Shown: positions 17,504-27,327, numbered from the stretch's first letter. The stretch: 64,000 bases of DNA from Algoriphagus sp. PAP.12 (GCF_026652115.1 NZ_JAPPSQ010000004.1:124001-188000); one strand, 5' to 3'. The notes: generated by a model from the sequence alone, not told the origin. Numbers and translations: made by a program.

Positions 17504-19366
17504 CTATTTTCCGAAGAATGAATGGATGCTGGATAAATCCAATTTTACAAAGGTTTTGTTCCCTCCAAGCCCAAAATTTGGATTTTGGCAAGCAAAAAGC
17601 TGTCCCACCAAAGTCTCCATTTCCTGAGCATTTAATTTTTGTCCCCTTTTCAACGATGATTTCCTAGCAAGGGATCTGGCTAGATTTTCTCGATTGTCAA
17701 GAGAAAGCTCACTTTTGAAGTTTTTAAACTGTTCGATCAAACCTTCAAAGAGTTCTTTCTCATTTTTTACCTGAATGTCTGCGGGCACTCCTTGAACCAA
17801 GATGGAATTATTTCCAAACTCCTCCAGCATAAAGCCCAAACTCTGCAACTCACTCATCACTCCCATCACCAACTCATAATCACCGGGACTCATCTGAATC
17901 ACCGGCGGAAACAAACATTGCTGGGAAGGTCCCTGAGCCAACTTCAATTGACGAAGGTAACGCTCATACAAAATCCGCTCATGAGCCGCTTGCTGATCTA
18001 TGATCAACAACCCCGTAGACATCTGAGCCACAATATAATTTAGTTCTACCTGAAAAGTGGTACCTGTACTCTCAGAATCACTAGGTTTTGGAAAAGTTCT
18101 TGTTTCTTCCTCAGGATTTGCCTTACTGGAAAAAGTCAAAATTTCCGATTCCTCTTCCTTTTCGTCCACTTCTCTGGAAACAGTTTTTTCTGGTTGGATA
18201 AATGTTTGATTTCCTTCAAAAAGCTTCTCCCAACCACTAGCACTAGACTTTTTGAACTCTGGAGTATTGAATGTCTTATAGCTATATTCCCGATCTACAT
18301 CTGTTTTCTTGGTCTCGTCTTTAGTCCAATTATCTGTGAAATTCACGTCGAAACTAAAATCCAATGCAGGAACTACATGATGAGCTCCCAAGGCTTGCTT
18401 GACCGCGGCACGAATCACCGCATAGACTGTCCTCTCATCATCAAATTTGATCTCTGTCTTAGTCGGATGGACATTAATATCGATATGAGAAGGATCTATC
18501 TCCAAAAACAACACATAAAATGGATGCTGATCTGCCTGCAATAAGTTTTCATAAGCATTACTCACAGCATGATTCAGATAAGAACTCTTGATATAGCGAT
18601 TATTGACAAAGAAAAACTGCTCTCCCCTAGTCTTTTTGGCCGATTCGGGTTTTCCGATATATCCTTTCACATTGACATGCGGTGTCAACTCCTCGCAAGG
18701 CACCAATTGACTTTGATGGTTTTTCCCAAAAAGTCCCACAATCCGTTGGCTCAACTTTCCGGGAAGGAGATTATAAACTTCCATATCATTTTGCATAAGA
18801 GAAAATCCAATTTCTGAATATGCCAATGCTACCCGCTGGAACTCCTCCACGATATGGCGCATTTCGACAGGATTGGATTTCAGGAAATTTCGACGCGCAG
18901 GAACGTTGAAAAACAAATTTTTCATGGAAATAGAAGTCCCTGTTGTAGTGGCTACAGGCTCTTGAGCCTTTACTTCAGATCCATCGATCTGAATCATTGT
19001 CCCCAATTCATCCGCTGCTTGTCTAGTTTTCAACTCCACTTGAGCTACTGCAGCAATGGATGCCAATGCTTCACCTCGAAAACCAAAAGTTCGAATTGAA
19101 AACAAATCCTGGCTATTTCTAATTTTGGAAGTCGCATGGCGCTCAAAGCTCATTCTGGCATCCGTTGCAGACATACCTTTCCCGTTATCGATCACTTGGA
19201 TCAATTGCTTCCCAGCTTCTTTGACTACCACTTGGATTTTGGTGGCCCCTGCATCGATGGAATTTTCCAAAAGCTCCTTCAATGCTGAAGCAGGTCTTTG
19301 TACGACTTCACCAGCTGCTATTTGATTTGCGATAGCATCAGGCAAAAGTTGAATCAAATCACTCAT
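17504..19366 (-). CDS. mutL: DNA mismatch repair protein MutL
   Basis: A 620-residue protein that couples MutS recognition to strand removal. The N-terminal GHKL ATPase has IDNGKGM, RHATSKI and TFGFRGEALASI, then VNNRYIKSSYL and VHPTKTEIKF. A low-complexity linker spans about 345-430. The C-terminal domain carries DQQAAHERILYE near residue 456, corresponding to the endonuclease motif DQHAx2Ex4E with Gln for His; the last metal motif is weak (NPNFGLGG near 597). It overlaps the upstream small gene by 4 nt (ATGA) and is followed by two rhomboids. Confidence 0.95.
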   Translation of the reverse strand: MSDLIQLLPDAIANQIAAGEVVQRPASALKELLENSIDAGATKIQVVVKEAGKQLIQVIDNGKGMSATDARMSFERHATSKIRNSQDLFSIRTFGFRGEALASIAAVAQVELKTRQAADELGTMIQIDGSEVKAQEPVATTTGTSISMKNLFFNVPARRNFLKSNPVEMRHIVEEFQRVALAYSEIGFSLMQNDMEVYNLLPGKLSQRIVGLFGKNHQSQLVPCEELTPHVNVKGYIGKPESAKKTRGEQFFFVNNRYIKSSYLNHAVSNAYENLLQADQHPFYVLFLEIDPSHIDINVHPTKTEIKFDDERTVYAVIRAAVKQALGAHHVVPALDFSFDVNFTDNWTKDETKKTDVDREYSYKTFNTPEFKKSSASGWEKLFEGNQTFIQPEKTVSREVDEKEEESEILTFSSKANPEEETRTFPKPSDSESTGTTFQVELNYIVAQMSTGLLIIDQQAAHERILYERYLRQLKLAQGPSQQCLFPPVIQMSPGDYELVMGVMSELQSLGFMLEEFGNNSILVQGVPADIQVKNEKELFEGLIEQFKNFKSELSLDNRENLARSLARKSSLKRGQKLNAQEMETLVGQLFACQNPNFGLGGNKTFVKLDLSSIHSFFGK

Positions 19367-19767
19367 TTACGAGATTTAGGTTTGAGCTTGAAGAAATAAT
19401 AAATAGAAACGACCAAAAGGATCAAATAAAGAAGGTATTCAAAAATAACCGGTCCCAAATAGATGTATCCAGCTAAACCTGTCACCAAAAACAAAAAGAT
19501 CAAAGTCCGGACCATGGCAGTAGATGTCATGATACTTCCCTCTCTTTCTTTGATGCCTTGATGCTGTGCAAAAGACCCTCTGATTCCTGAAGAATAATGT
19601 CTCAATCTATCCTCCTCAGAAATATCGCCCAATTTCCCTTCCGCTTCCAATTCCTTTTGAATCCTAGCAGTTCTCTCCTTCAATTCCTCCTTGACAGGAT
19701 CATAATATCTAGGTTTGACGTCAAAACGACTTGGATTTGCAGTACGAAATAAGGAGGGAAATTTCAT
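19363..19767 (-). CDS. conserved hypothetical membrane protein upstream of mutL
   Basis: A 134-residue protein. The first 80 residues are charged (RFDVKPRYYDPVKEELKERTARIQKELEAEG and following), then two adjacent transmembrane segments (about 85-127, LIFLFLVTGLAGYIYLGPV and FEYLLYLILLVVSIYYFF) and a basic tail. The N-terminal part therefore probably faces the cytoplasm. The ATGA overlap with mutL shows co-transcription. I do not recognise a functional family; similar small proteins precede mutL in related genomes, to my knowledge without assigned function. Confidence 0.75.
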   Translation of the reverse strand: MKFPSLFRTANPSRFDVKPRYYDPVKEELKERTARIQKELEAEGKLGDISEEDRLRHYSSGIRGSFAQHQGIKEREGSIMTSTAMVRTLIFLFLVTGLAGYIYLGPVIFEYLLYLILLVVSIYYFFKLKPKSRK

Positions 19768-20030
19768 ATTCTTTTTTATTTCTTGGGATCGGCCTTAATA
19801 AAAGGCAATTTTAGGTATAAGCAATTGGCCGAAAATCAAATTTATATCAATTTTAACCCCAAAACAGGCTTAATGTTGCCCTTTCTTTCCTATCTTCAAT
19901 TTGTTATATCCACAGGATAATTCTAACAGACAGGCGAATAGGAGATTATTGACGTTGATAGATTGATTGAGACGCTTGGCCTACTCCACAAATTTATTTC
20001 AAAAGTTAAGGATTAAAAATTAACTCAAGT

Positions 20031-22985
20031 ATGAGTAAAAAGCTTACCGGTGTTTTCCTCCTTTGTTGCATCGCTTTTTTCTTCACCTCAGGTAGAATGG
20101 ATAATGCGATATTGGTAGAAGACCCACTAATTGCTTCCAATGAAATGGCCCAATTGACTTGGGTGGATTCTGTATTTGAAGATTTGACTTTGGACCAGCG
20201 ATTAGGACAACTTTTTATGGTCGCTGCCTATTCCAATAAAGACCAAAGACATATTGATGAAATCAGCAATTTGGTTAAAAGTGAAAATCTTGGTGGTCTT
20301 ATCTTTTTTCAAGGCGGACCAGATAGACAAGCTAGGCTGACGAATTATTACCAAGCTCTTTCCAAAACTCCATTGTTTATCGCAATGGATGCCGAATGGG
20401 GAATCAGCATGCGTTTGGATTCTATCCCGGATTTCCCAAAAGCGATGACTTTAGGAGCCATCCAAAACCCTGATCTTATTTATGATATGGGGACCGAAAT
20501 GGCCCGACAATTCAAAGAACTGGGAATGCACATCAATTTTGCTCCAGTAGTTGATGTCAATTCCAACCCAGACAATCCTGTGATCGGATACAGGGCGTTT
20601 GGAGAAAACAAAAACGCTGTTGCCAAGCGTGCTGTTGCCTATATGAAAGGCCTCCAAGATCACGGAGTAATCGCCAATGCAAAACATTTCCCGGGCCATG
20701 GTGATACAGAGTCTGACAGCCATTATGCTTTGCCTGTCATCAATCATCCAGAAAAAAGAATTTGGGATATTGACTTATACCCTTATCAGGAGCTTATCAA
20801 AGAGGACTTAATGTCCGTGATGGTCGCCCATTTAAATATCCCCAGCCTAGACAATACGGGTAAAACACCAACCAGTTTGAGTAAAAAGGTTGTCACAGAT
20901 CTTTTGCAAAACCGCATGAACTTCCAAGGATTGATTTTCACTGATGCACTCAATATGCGAGGAGTAGCGCAAAACAATGCCCCTGGTGTAGTTGATGTCA
21001 AAGCCTTATTGGCAGGAAACGATGTATTGCTTTATTCTCAGGATGTTCCGAAAGCCAAAGCTTTAATCAAAGAAGCTATAGCAGAAGGTAAAATCTCTGA
21101 AGAAGAAGTAAACAGAAGAGTCAAAAAAATCCTTAGAGCAAAATACAAAGTTGGCCTGAACAATTACCGTCCAATCAAAACTCACGGCCTTATTGACAGA
21201 CTCAACACCCCTCATACTGATGAAGTCAGAGAGGACTTATATGCAGAGGCGATTACGGTTGCATCCAATAAAGGCGGTTTACTTCCTTTTAAAGATCTGG
21301 ATCTCAAAAAATTCGCAAGCTTGACCATTGGAGGTGATGGCGAAGACTTTGAGAAAAGTTTGGATAAATATGCCGGTTTTGACCATTTCCAAATAGATAA
21401 AGCATCTAGCGAATCTTCCCACTACAATCTCATTAAAAAATTGGAAGATTACGACGTAGTGGTGGTCGGCTTGATGGGTATCACCAATAGTCCAAAAAGA
21501 GCATTCGGGATCGCTCCAGGAGATGTGGCCTTGCTAAGAAAACTGGAAGAAAGACAAAATGTAGTGACGGTTCTTTTTGGAAATGCCTATGCATCAAAAT
21601 TCCTCGAAGGATTGGGACATGTGGTCTTTGCATTTGAGAACAATGACATGACCCAAAACTTGACTCCACAGATTTTATTTGGGGGAAGACCGGGAATGGG
21701 GATTTTACCGGTTTCTGTCAGTCCACAATTCAGATATGGCGTAGGTGGATACTTAGAAGGATTACATCGACTATCTTATGGAACACCTGAAAGTGTCGGG
21801 CTTAATTCCAAAACTTTAAATGAAATAGATGAAGTTGTAGCAAAGGCTATTCGGATTCAAGCTACTCCTGGCGCCAATGTTTTGGTGGTAAAAGATGGAA
21901 AAGTTGTTTTTGAGCGTTCGTATGGACAATTAGAATATAAATCTAGCCCAAAAGTCAACTCAGAAACTGTCTATGATCTAGCTTCCATCACCAAAGTATT
22001 GGCTACAACACAAGCCGTCATGTTTTTGGCGAGTCGTGGAGAACTGGATATGAACAAAACTTTAGGAGATTATCTTCCTGAATTAAAAGGAACGAATAAG
22101 GCCAATCTCCACCTCAAAGATGTGATGGCACATGAAGCTGGATTGAAGGCTTTTATCCCACACTATGTACACACGGTTGAGTCCGGTCAATGGAGAGGAG
22201 ATTATTATAAACCCTCTGCTACTCCTGGATTTACTAGACCGGTTTCCAATGATATGTTTGCCAGAGATGGCCTGAGAGATAGTATTTGGAACTGGACCGT
22301 AAAGTCAGACCTGCTCCCAAAAAGAGGAGGGAGAAACGCTTACGTTTATTCAGATCTGACCATGTATTTCATGCAGGCGGTTGTGGAAAAAGTAGTCAAC
22401 CAACCTCTTAATGAATTTTTGGAGCAAAACTTTTATAGCCCTCTTGGCTTGAAAACCATGACTTTTAATCCATTTGAGAAAATGTCAATTGACAATATCG
22501 CTCCAACTGAAAATGATGTTGCCTTTAGAAAAAGACAAGTGCAAGGCTATGTACACGATCCGGGTGCCGCAATGTACGGGGGAGTCGCAGGACATGCCGG
22601 ATTATTTGGAAAAGCCAACGATTTGGCTGTGATGATGCAGATGCTCCTGAATGGAGGCTATTATGGAGATGTTACTTTACTCAACCCTGAGGTAATCAAA
22701 GACTTCACCAAGCGCCAATCCAATCAAAGCCGAAGAGGATGGGGATGGGACAAACCTGATCCTGAAAAAGGCAAAGGTGGCTCAGCTGGAGATTTGGCAC
22801 CCAAGTCCACCTTTGGACATACTGGATTCACAGGAACTTGCGTTTGGGCGGATCCAGAAAATGACCTGATCTATGTCTTCCTTTCCAACAGGGTTTATCC
22901 GGATGCTGCAAATACTAAGCTATTGAGAGAGGGAATCAGAACTGATATCCATGATATCATTTATAAAGCTTTGGCTAAGAAGTAA
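20031..22985 (+). CDS. NagZ-type GH3 beta-N-acetylhexosaminidase fused to a beta-lactamase-like serine hydrolase
   Basis: A 984-residue protein with an N-terminal hydrophobic signal. Residues about 45-390 are a GH3 domain of NagZ type: the loop KHFPGHGDTESDSH (from K218) supplies the His/Asp acid-base pair and D305 in TDALNMRG is the predicted nucleophile. A GH3 C-terminal-like alpha/beta region follows to about 590. Residues about 600-984 form a class-C beta-lactamase/transpeptidase fold with S652-x-x-K655 (ASITK), Y773-S-D and H930-T-G. NagZ removes GlcNAc from muropeptides, so a wall-recycling role is likely. Both active sites look intact. This fusion is known from Bacteroidota. Confidence 0.9.
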   Translation: MSKKLTGVFLLCCIAFFFTSGRMDNAILVEDPLIASNEMAQLTWVDSVFEDLTLDQRLGQLFMVAAYSNKDQRHIDEISNLVKSENLGGLIFFQGGPDRQARLTNYYQALSKTPLFIAMDAEWGISMRLDSIPDFPKAMTLGAIQNPDLIYDMGTEMARQFKELGMHINFAPVVDVNSNPDNPVIGYRAFGENKNAVAKRAVAYMKGLQDHGVIANAKHFPGHGDTESDSHYALPVINHPEKRIWDIDLYPYQELIKEDLMSVMVAHLNIPSLDNTGKTPTSLSKKVVTDLLQNRMNFQGLIFTDALNMRGVAQNNAPGVVDVKALLAGNDVLLYSQDVPKAKALIKEAIAEGKISEEEVNRRVKKILRAKYKVGLNNYRPIKTHGLIDRLNTPHTDEVREDLYAEAITVASNKGGLLPFKDLDLKKFASLTIGGDGEDFEKSLDKYAGFDHFQIDKASSESSHYNLIKKLEDYDVVVVGLMGITNSPKRAFGIAPGDVALLRKLEERQNVVTVLFGNAYASKFLEGLGHVVFAFENNDMTQNLTPQILFGGRPGMGILPVSVSPQFRYGVGGYLEGLHRLSYGTPESVGLNSKTLNEIDEVVAKAIRIQATPGANVLVVKDGKVVFERSYGQLEYKSSPKVNSETVYDLASITKVLATTQAVMFLASRGELDMNKTLGDYLPELKGTNKANLHLKDVMAHEAGLKAFIPHYVHTVESGQWRGDYYKPSATPGFTRPVSNDMFARDGLRDSIWNWTVKSDLLPKRGGRNAYVYSDLTMYFMQAVVEKVVNQPLNEFLEQNFYSPLGLKTMTFNPFEKMSIDNIAPTENDVAFRKRQVQGYVHDPGAAMYGGVAGHAGLFGKANDLAVMMQMLLNGGYYGDVTLLNPEVIKDFTKRQSNQSRRGWGWDKPDPEKGKGGSAGDLAPKSTFGHTGFTGTCVWADPENDLIYVFLSNRVYPDAANTKLLREGIRTDIHDIIYKALAKK

Positions 22986-22988
22986 AGT

Positions 22989-24299
22989 TTACTTCATACT
23001 GTTTCGACGGTAAGCCTCCGATCTTTTATAAAAAAACTCAATCAGAAAAGAGACCAAAACAATAGATAGCGCAATTGCTAAACCCATTTTATTGGTTTGA
23101 AATTGCTCAGTTATCAAGGCAATGGTAGCTATAGATGTCATGAAAATCCCTGCCATGGGAATCCACTTGTTTCCATTTACTTCCTTAGATCTTTTAAAAG
23201 CGACGTAATTGACTAAGGCAAAAACGATCAAAAACCCTATACTTCCTGAAGTGGAAATACTTTCCAAGTCTATTGTATTGCAAATCACCAGAGTCAAAAC
23301 TGCGGTAATCATTAAGCCTACAGGCTGATTCCAAAGTTGAGAAGTCAGTTCATGTGGCAATTCATCGTCCTCTGAGATCTCATAACTGACTCTGCTACCT
23401 CCATAAAGAGAAGCATTAATAGCTGAAAAGGTAGAAATCAGAGCAGCTACGGTTATAATTGTAAAGCCAACTTGTCCTAGCATTGGTTTAGCAGCTTCAG
23501 CCAACACATAATCCTGAGCTTTTGCAATTTCTTTGAATGCCAGTGAACCCACTGTGACTATCGAAATCAAAATATATAAGACAATCACGAATAAAACTGA
23601 GTAATAATAGGCTCTCGGGATATTCTTTTGTGGATTTTCGATACTTGGGGCTGCATTGGCAATCAGCTCAAAACCTTCATAAGCAACAAAAATCACCATC
23701 CCTCCACTAAATACCTGAAAGGGAGTTTTCCAATTGGAATAATTCAATTGGTCTAGGTTCAAATTTCCACTTAATCCATATAAGCCTATCCCCACAAAAC
23801 TGATCAATATGATCAATTTGATGACGACTGCGATAGACTCGATTTGACCGACTACCTTGATGCTGTAATAATTGATCAAAGTGGCAAAAATGATCACGAA
23901 ACTTGCCGCAATATGAAAGTCGATTCCTTTATCTCCTGTTATCGAAATCAAATTGGGAGCATAGCTACCAAATGCGGAAGCATAAAGGGAGAGCATGACC
24001 ACATAACAGATCCATAGGAGGTTATTTGCTCCCCCACTGAACACATTCTTACCAAAACCCTCATTGATAAATCTTACAGTACCTCCTTTATCCGGATAGG
24101 TCAAAGACAATTTGGTATAACTATAGGAAGTGAGCAATGCAATAATTCCAGCAACCAAAAAGGCGACTGGAGTACCTCCTTGAGCCAGTGTGACTGCTAA
24201 GCCCAACACAGCGAAAATACCTCCTCCAACCATGCCGCCAATTCCTATGGACATAGCTTCGAGTAGCTTTATCTTTTTTTCTCCTTGCTGGTTACTCAT
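22989..24299 (-). CDS. APC superfamily amino acid permease
   Basis: A 436-residue membrane protein with about 12 transmembrane segments. The first helix has the APC unwound motif (IGIGGMVGGGIFAVLGLAV), and FVAYEGFELIANAAPSIENPQKNIPRA matches helix 6 and the following loop of amino acid/polyamine exchangers. These carriers import amino acids with protons or sodium; the substrate is not evident. It converges on the NagZ-fusion gene with a 3-bp gap and diverges from bshA across 243 bp. A CAAAACTA sequence at 24315-24322 (minus TAGTTTTG) is a possible -7 box. Confidence 0.88.
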   Translation of the reverse strand: MSNQQGEKKIKLLEAMSIGIGGMVGGGIFAVLGLAVTLAQGGTPVAFLVAGIIALLTSYSYTKLSLTYPDKGGTVRFINEGFGKNVFSGGANNLLWICYVVMLSLYASAFGSYAPNLISITGDKGIDFHIAASFVIIFATLINYYSIKVVGQIESIAVVIKLIILISFVGIGLYGLSGNLNLDQLNYSNWKTPFQVFSGGMVIFVAYEGFELIANAAPSIENPQKNIPRAYYYSVLFVIVLYILISIVTVGSLAFKEIAKAQDYVLAEAAKPMLGQVGFTIITVAALISTFSAINASLYGGSRVSYEISEDDELPHELTSQLWNQPVGLMITAVLTLVICNTIDLESISTSGSIGFLIVFALVNYVAFKRSKEVNGNKWIPMAGIFMTSIATIALITEQFQTNKMGLAIALSIVLVSFLIEFFYKRSEAYRRNSMK

Positions 24300-24542
24300 A
24301 TTGAAATCTTAAATCAAAACTAAAATAACTTGAGATGTAAAAGTTAAGGATTCTTCCAAACATTCAATTTTCAAAAGATTATTTATTCTGCAATTCATTA
24401 TAAAAAGCTGATAACCAATAATATTATACATCGTTCAATAGATCAAGACCCAGCTCTTTTGTATTATTTATTTATATTTTGAACAAAAGTTAGGGCCTTG
24501 TGTGTTTAGAGACAGACTGCCCAAAACAGCCCGCACAAAACT

Positions 24543-25679
24543 ATGAAGATTGGAATTGTATGTTACCCCACATTTGGTGGAAGTGGTGTAGTAGCCACGG
24601 AGCTTGGAAAAGGATTGGCCAAAATAGGTCATGAAATTCATTTCATCACTTATCGTCAACCTACAAGACTCGATTTTTTCAGTGAAAACCTATATTATCA
24701 CGAGGTTGACATCAAAAGCTATCCATTGTTTGAGCATGCTCCTTATGAATTGGCTTTAGCAAGCAAAATGGTCTCTGTAGTCAAATATGAAAACCTAGAC
24801 CTTCTTCATGTACATTATGCTATTCCTCATGCATCAGCGGCTTATATGGCCAAGCAAATCTTGAAAGAGCAGGGAATTCAAATCCCTGTAGTTACCACTT
24901 TGCATGGTACTGACATCACTTTGGTAGGTAAAGATCCAAGTTATGAACCGGTGGTAACTTTCTCCATCAATCAATCAGATGGCGTGACAGCTGTTTCTGA
25001 AGATTTGAAAAAAGAAACCTATAGTCATTTCAATATCAAAAGAGACATTGAAGTCATACCAAATTTCATCGATCTTGACCGCTTCAAAAAGCAGAAAAAA
25101 GAGCATTTCAAGCTTGCAATCTGTCCAAATGGTGAAAAACTGATGGTTCACACTTCCAACTTTAGAAAAGTAAAAAGAGTGGAAGATGTAATCAGGGTCT
25201 TTTACGAAGTCAGAAAAGAAATCCCTGCGAAGCTTCTTTTGGTAGGTGATGGTCCTGAGCGAGACAAAATGGAAAGACTTTGCAGAGACCTAGGAACTTG
25301 CGATGATATCCGATTCTTAGGAAAGCTTGATGCTGTTGAGGAAGTACTTTCAGTAGCTGATTTATTCGTAATGCCTTCAGAAAAAGAATCATTTGGTTTA
25401 GCAGCTTTGGAAGCAATGGCTTGTGAAGTACCAATTTTGACTTCCGACGCAGGTGGTATTCCAGAATTGAATATTAATGGAAAAACAGGCTTTGTCTGTA
25501 AGGTTGGAGACATTATGGACATGAAAGAAAAGGCCTTGATTATCCTAAATGATAATAATTTGCCTACCTTCAAAGAGAATGCACTGGCTAGAGCAAAGGA
25601 ATTTGACATTTCGGAAATCCTCCCATTATACGTCAATTATTACCAAAAAACCATAGAAAACTGCTTGGCGAAAGTCTGA
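24543..25679 (+). CDS. bshA: N-acetyl-alpha-D-glucosaminyl L-malate synthase BshA
   Basis: A 378-residue GT-B (GT4) glycosyltransferase. The opening MKIGIVCYPTFGGSGVVATELGKGLA is characteristic of BshA, as are HVHYAIPHASAAYMA, VTTLHGTDITLVGKDPSY and the nucleotide-sugar stretch PSEKESFGLAALEAMACEVP. BshA joins GlcNAc from UDP-GlcNAc to L-malate, the first step of bacillithiol synthesis, so this bacterium probably uses bacillithiol as its main small thiol. The later bsh genes are not in this window. Confidence 0.95.
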   Translation: MKIGIVCYPTFGGSGVVATELGKGLAKIGHEIHFITYRQPTRLDFFSENLYYHEVDIKSYPLFEHAPYELALASKMVSVVKYENLDLLHVHYAIPHASAAYMAKQILKEQGIQIPVVTTLHGTDITLVGKDPSYEPVVTFSINQSDGVTAVSEDLKKETYSHFNIKRDIEVIPNFIDLDRFKKQKKEHFKLAICPNGEKLMVHTSNFRKVKRVEDVIRVFYEVRKEIPAKLLLVGDGPERDKMERLCRDLGTCDDIRFLGKLDAVEEVLSVADLFVMPSEKESFGLAALEAMACEVPILTSDAGGIPELNINGKTGFVCKVGDIMDMKEKALIILNDNNLPTFKENALARAKEFDISEILPLYVNYYQKTIENCLAKV

Positions 25680-25728
25680 AATTTCAGATTTATGACTAAA
25701 ATCAATGTGTTTAAATTAACTTATGGGT

Positions 25729-25736
25729 TATTTTTG
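25729..25736 (+). promoter_or_regulatory. TAnnTTTG -7 box of the fatty-acid hydroxylase gene
   Basis: TATTTTTG matches the Bacteroidota -7 consensus. The predicted start is near 25741, giving a leader of about 40 nt. A -33 TTTG is not clear. Confidence 0.45.
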
Positions 25737-25779
25737 CACCAAATTGTAGCCAACTATAGGGGAATTAATAAGTAATGCA

Positions 25780-26403
25780 ATGAAAAAGATTGGTAGACTG
25801 GACAGACCTGACAACTTCGGCTCTGCACAGATGTTTCAAAATCCAATTCTAGAGAGAATTTCTAGGACCCACATTATGATCCCTATCACGATGTTTTTGG
25901 TTCTTGCTGGGATTTCTATCTATTATGCTTTGAAAACATCAATTGGGATAGGACTAGGATTATTAATCCTGTTTGTAGGGTATATTTCATTTACTTTAGT
26001 AGAGTACTTAATGCACAAGTACTTTTTCCATATGGAGCCTAATACCCCAATTAAGGATAAACTTCAATACTCTGTTCATGGTGTTCACCATGATTATCCT
26101 AAAGACAAAGATCGATTGGCAATGCCTCCTTTCGTGAGTGCCGCCTATGCTGCTATTTTCTATTTGGTTTTCAAATTGATCATGGGAGATTTTGCATACT
26201 ATTTTCTTCCAGGATTTTTGATTGGGTATGCTTCCTACTTGGGAGTACACTACATCGTTCATGCATTCAATCCTCCTAAGAACTTCTTGAAAATTCTTTG
26301 GGTAAACCATGCAATCCACCATTACAAGGATCCGGATAAAGCTTTCGGAGTAAGTACTCCACTTTGGGATATGATCCTGGGAACGATGCCTAAAAAAGAC
26401 TAA
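25780..26403 (+). CDS. fatty acid hydroxylase / sterol desaturase family membrane enzyme
   Basis: A 207-residue membrane protein with four hydrophobic segments and the eight-histidine di-iron pattern: HKYFFH, HGVHH, HYIVHAF and NHAIHHYKDPDKAFGVSTPLWD. The last motif is typical of fatty acid 2-hydroxylases. A likely role is hydroxylation of the acyl chain of sphingolipids or other membrane lipids, which many Bacteroidota make; the exact substrate is inference. It follows bshA by 100 bp but has its own promoter box and a terminator. Confidence 0.86.
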   Translation: MKKIGRLDRPDNFGSAQMFQNPILERISRTHIMIPITMFLVLAGISIYYALKTSIGIGLGLLILFVGYISFTLVEYLMHKYFFHMEPNTPIKDKLQYSVHGVHHDYPKDKDRLAMPPFVSAAYAAIFYLVFKLIMGDFAYYFLPGFLIGYASYLGVHYIVHAFNPPKNFLKILWVNHAIHHYKDPDKAFGVSTPLWDMILGTMPKKD

Positions 26404-26410
26404 AAAATTG

Positions 26411-26437
26411 AACCTCTCGAGTCTCGGGAGGTTTTTT
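26411..26437 (+). terminator. Rho-independent terminator
   Basis: AACCTCTCGA pairs with TCGGGAGGTT (one G.T wobble) and is followed by a T run (26432-26437). It ends the hydroxylase gene only 5 bp before the next ATG. Confidence 0.82.
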
Positions 26438-26442
26438 CATAT

Positions 26443-27273
26443 ATGAGCAAAAAATCAATCAGCATTATAGGATTGGGCTGGATAGGCCTTCCACTTGCCA
26501 AAGAATTAATAGAATCTGACTTTTCTGTAGTTGGCAGCACGACAACCAGCCAAAAAGCCAAGGATCTTAATGAATCAGGCGTTCCCGCTATTCAGTTTTC
26601 ATTGATTCCTTATCCTTCAGGTGAAGGTTTTCAAAAGCTTTTTCAATCCGAAACCTTAGTGATCAATATTCCTCCCAGAACTAAATCGAATGGTGGCGAG
26701 CATTTTTTAGAGCAGATGAAATTCTTATTGGGTCTTGTAGAAAATTCTACTGTCAAGAAAATCATTTTTATCAGTAGCTCAGGAGTTTACCCAAGTAACT
26801 TCAAAGACGGAGAGTATACCGAAGAGGAATTGATCACAGATGAAAACACTGGCAATAGTTGGCTTTGGAAAGCTGAAAATTTCTGGAAAGAGAAATTCAA
26901 AGGAGACCTGACAATCATCAGATTTGGAGGTCTATTGGGAGATGAAAGGGTTCCCGGAAAATACTTTTCAAACAAAGAAAATGTAACTGGCCATACTCCA
27001 GTCAATTATATTCATCGACAAGACTCGACAAGATTAATTCAGTTTGTGATTGAAAAAAATCTTTGGAATCAAACCTTGAACGGAGTAGCACCGATTCACC
27101 CTATCAGAAAGGATGTTTATGAAAAGAATGCCACAGATTTAGGCATTGATCCTCCCAAAAGCTTTGCCCCCCAAAAAGATGGAGAAAAGCGAGTCATCTC
27201 TGGAAATAGGATAATCGAATTGGGTTTTGAATTCATCTTCCCAAACCCATTGGATTTCCCCTACTCCCTATAA
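26443..27273 (+). CDS. NAD(P)-dependent epimerase/dehydratase-like protein (extended SDR, YeeZ-like)
   Basis: A 276-residue cytoplasmic protein. The N-terminal SISIIGLGWIGLPLAKEL gives a GxGxxG Rossmann nucleotide site. FISSSGVYP and the later IRFGGLLGDERVPGKYF fit the atypical extended SDR group related to E. coli YeeZ. The usual YxxxK is not clear (a W-KAENFW segment occupies the place), so it may be a divergent or non-catalytic member. Substrate unknown. Its ATG directly follows the terminator of the hydroxylase gene, so it probably has its own promoter inside that interval. Confidence 0.78.
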   Translation: MSKKSISIIGLGWIGLPLAKELIESDFSVVGSTTTSQKAKDLNESGVPAIQFSLIPYPSGEGFQKLFQSETLVINIPPRTKSNGGEHFLEQMKFLLGLVENSTVKKIIFISSSGVYPSNFKDGEYTEEELITDENTGNSWLWKAENFWKEKFKGDLTIIRFGGLLGDERVPGKYFSNKENVTGHTPVNYIHRQDSTRLIQFVIEKNLWNQTLNGVAPIHPIRKDVYEKNATDLGIDPPKSFAPQKDGEKRVISGNRIIELGFEFIFPNPLDFPYSL

Positions 27274-27327
27274 ATTGAATTTTGAAAGAGATGAGAATTT
27301 CCGATATTCTAGCATCTCTTTCCCAAA

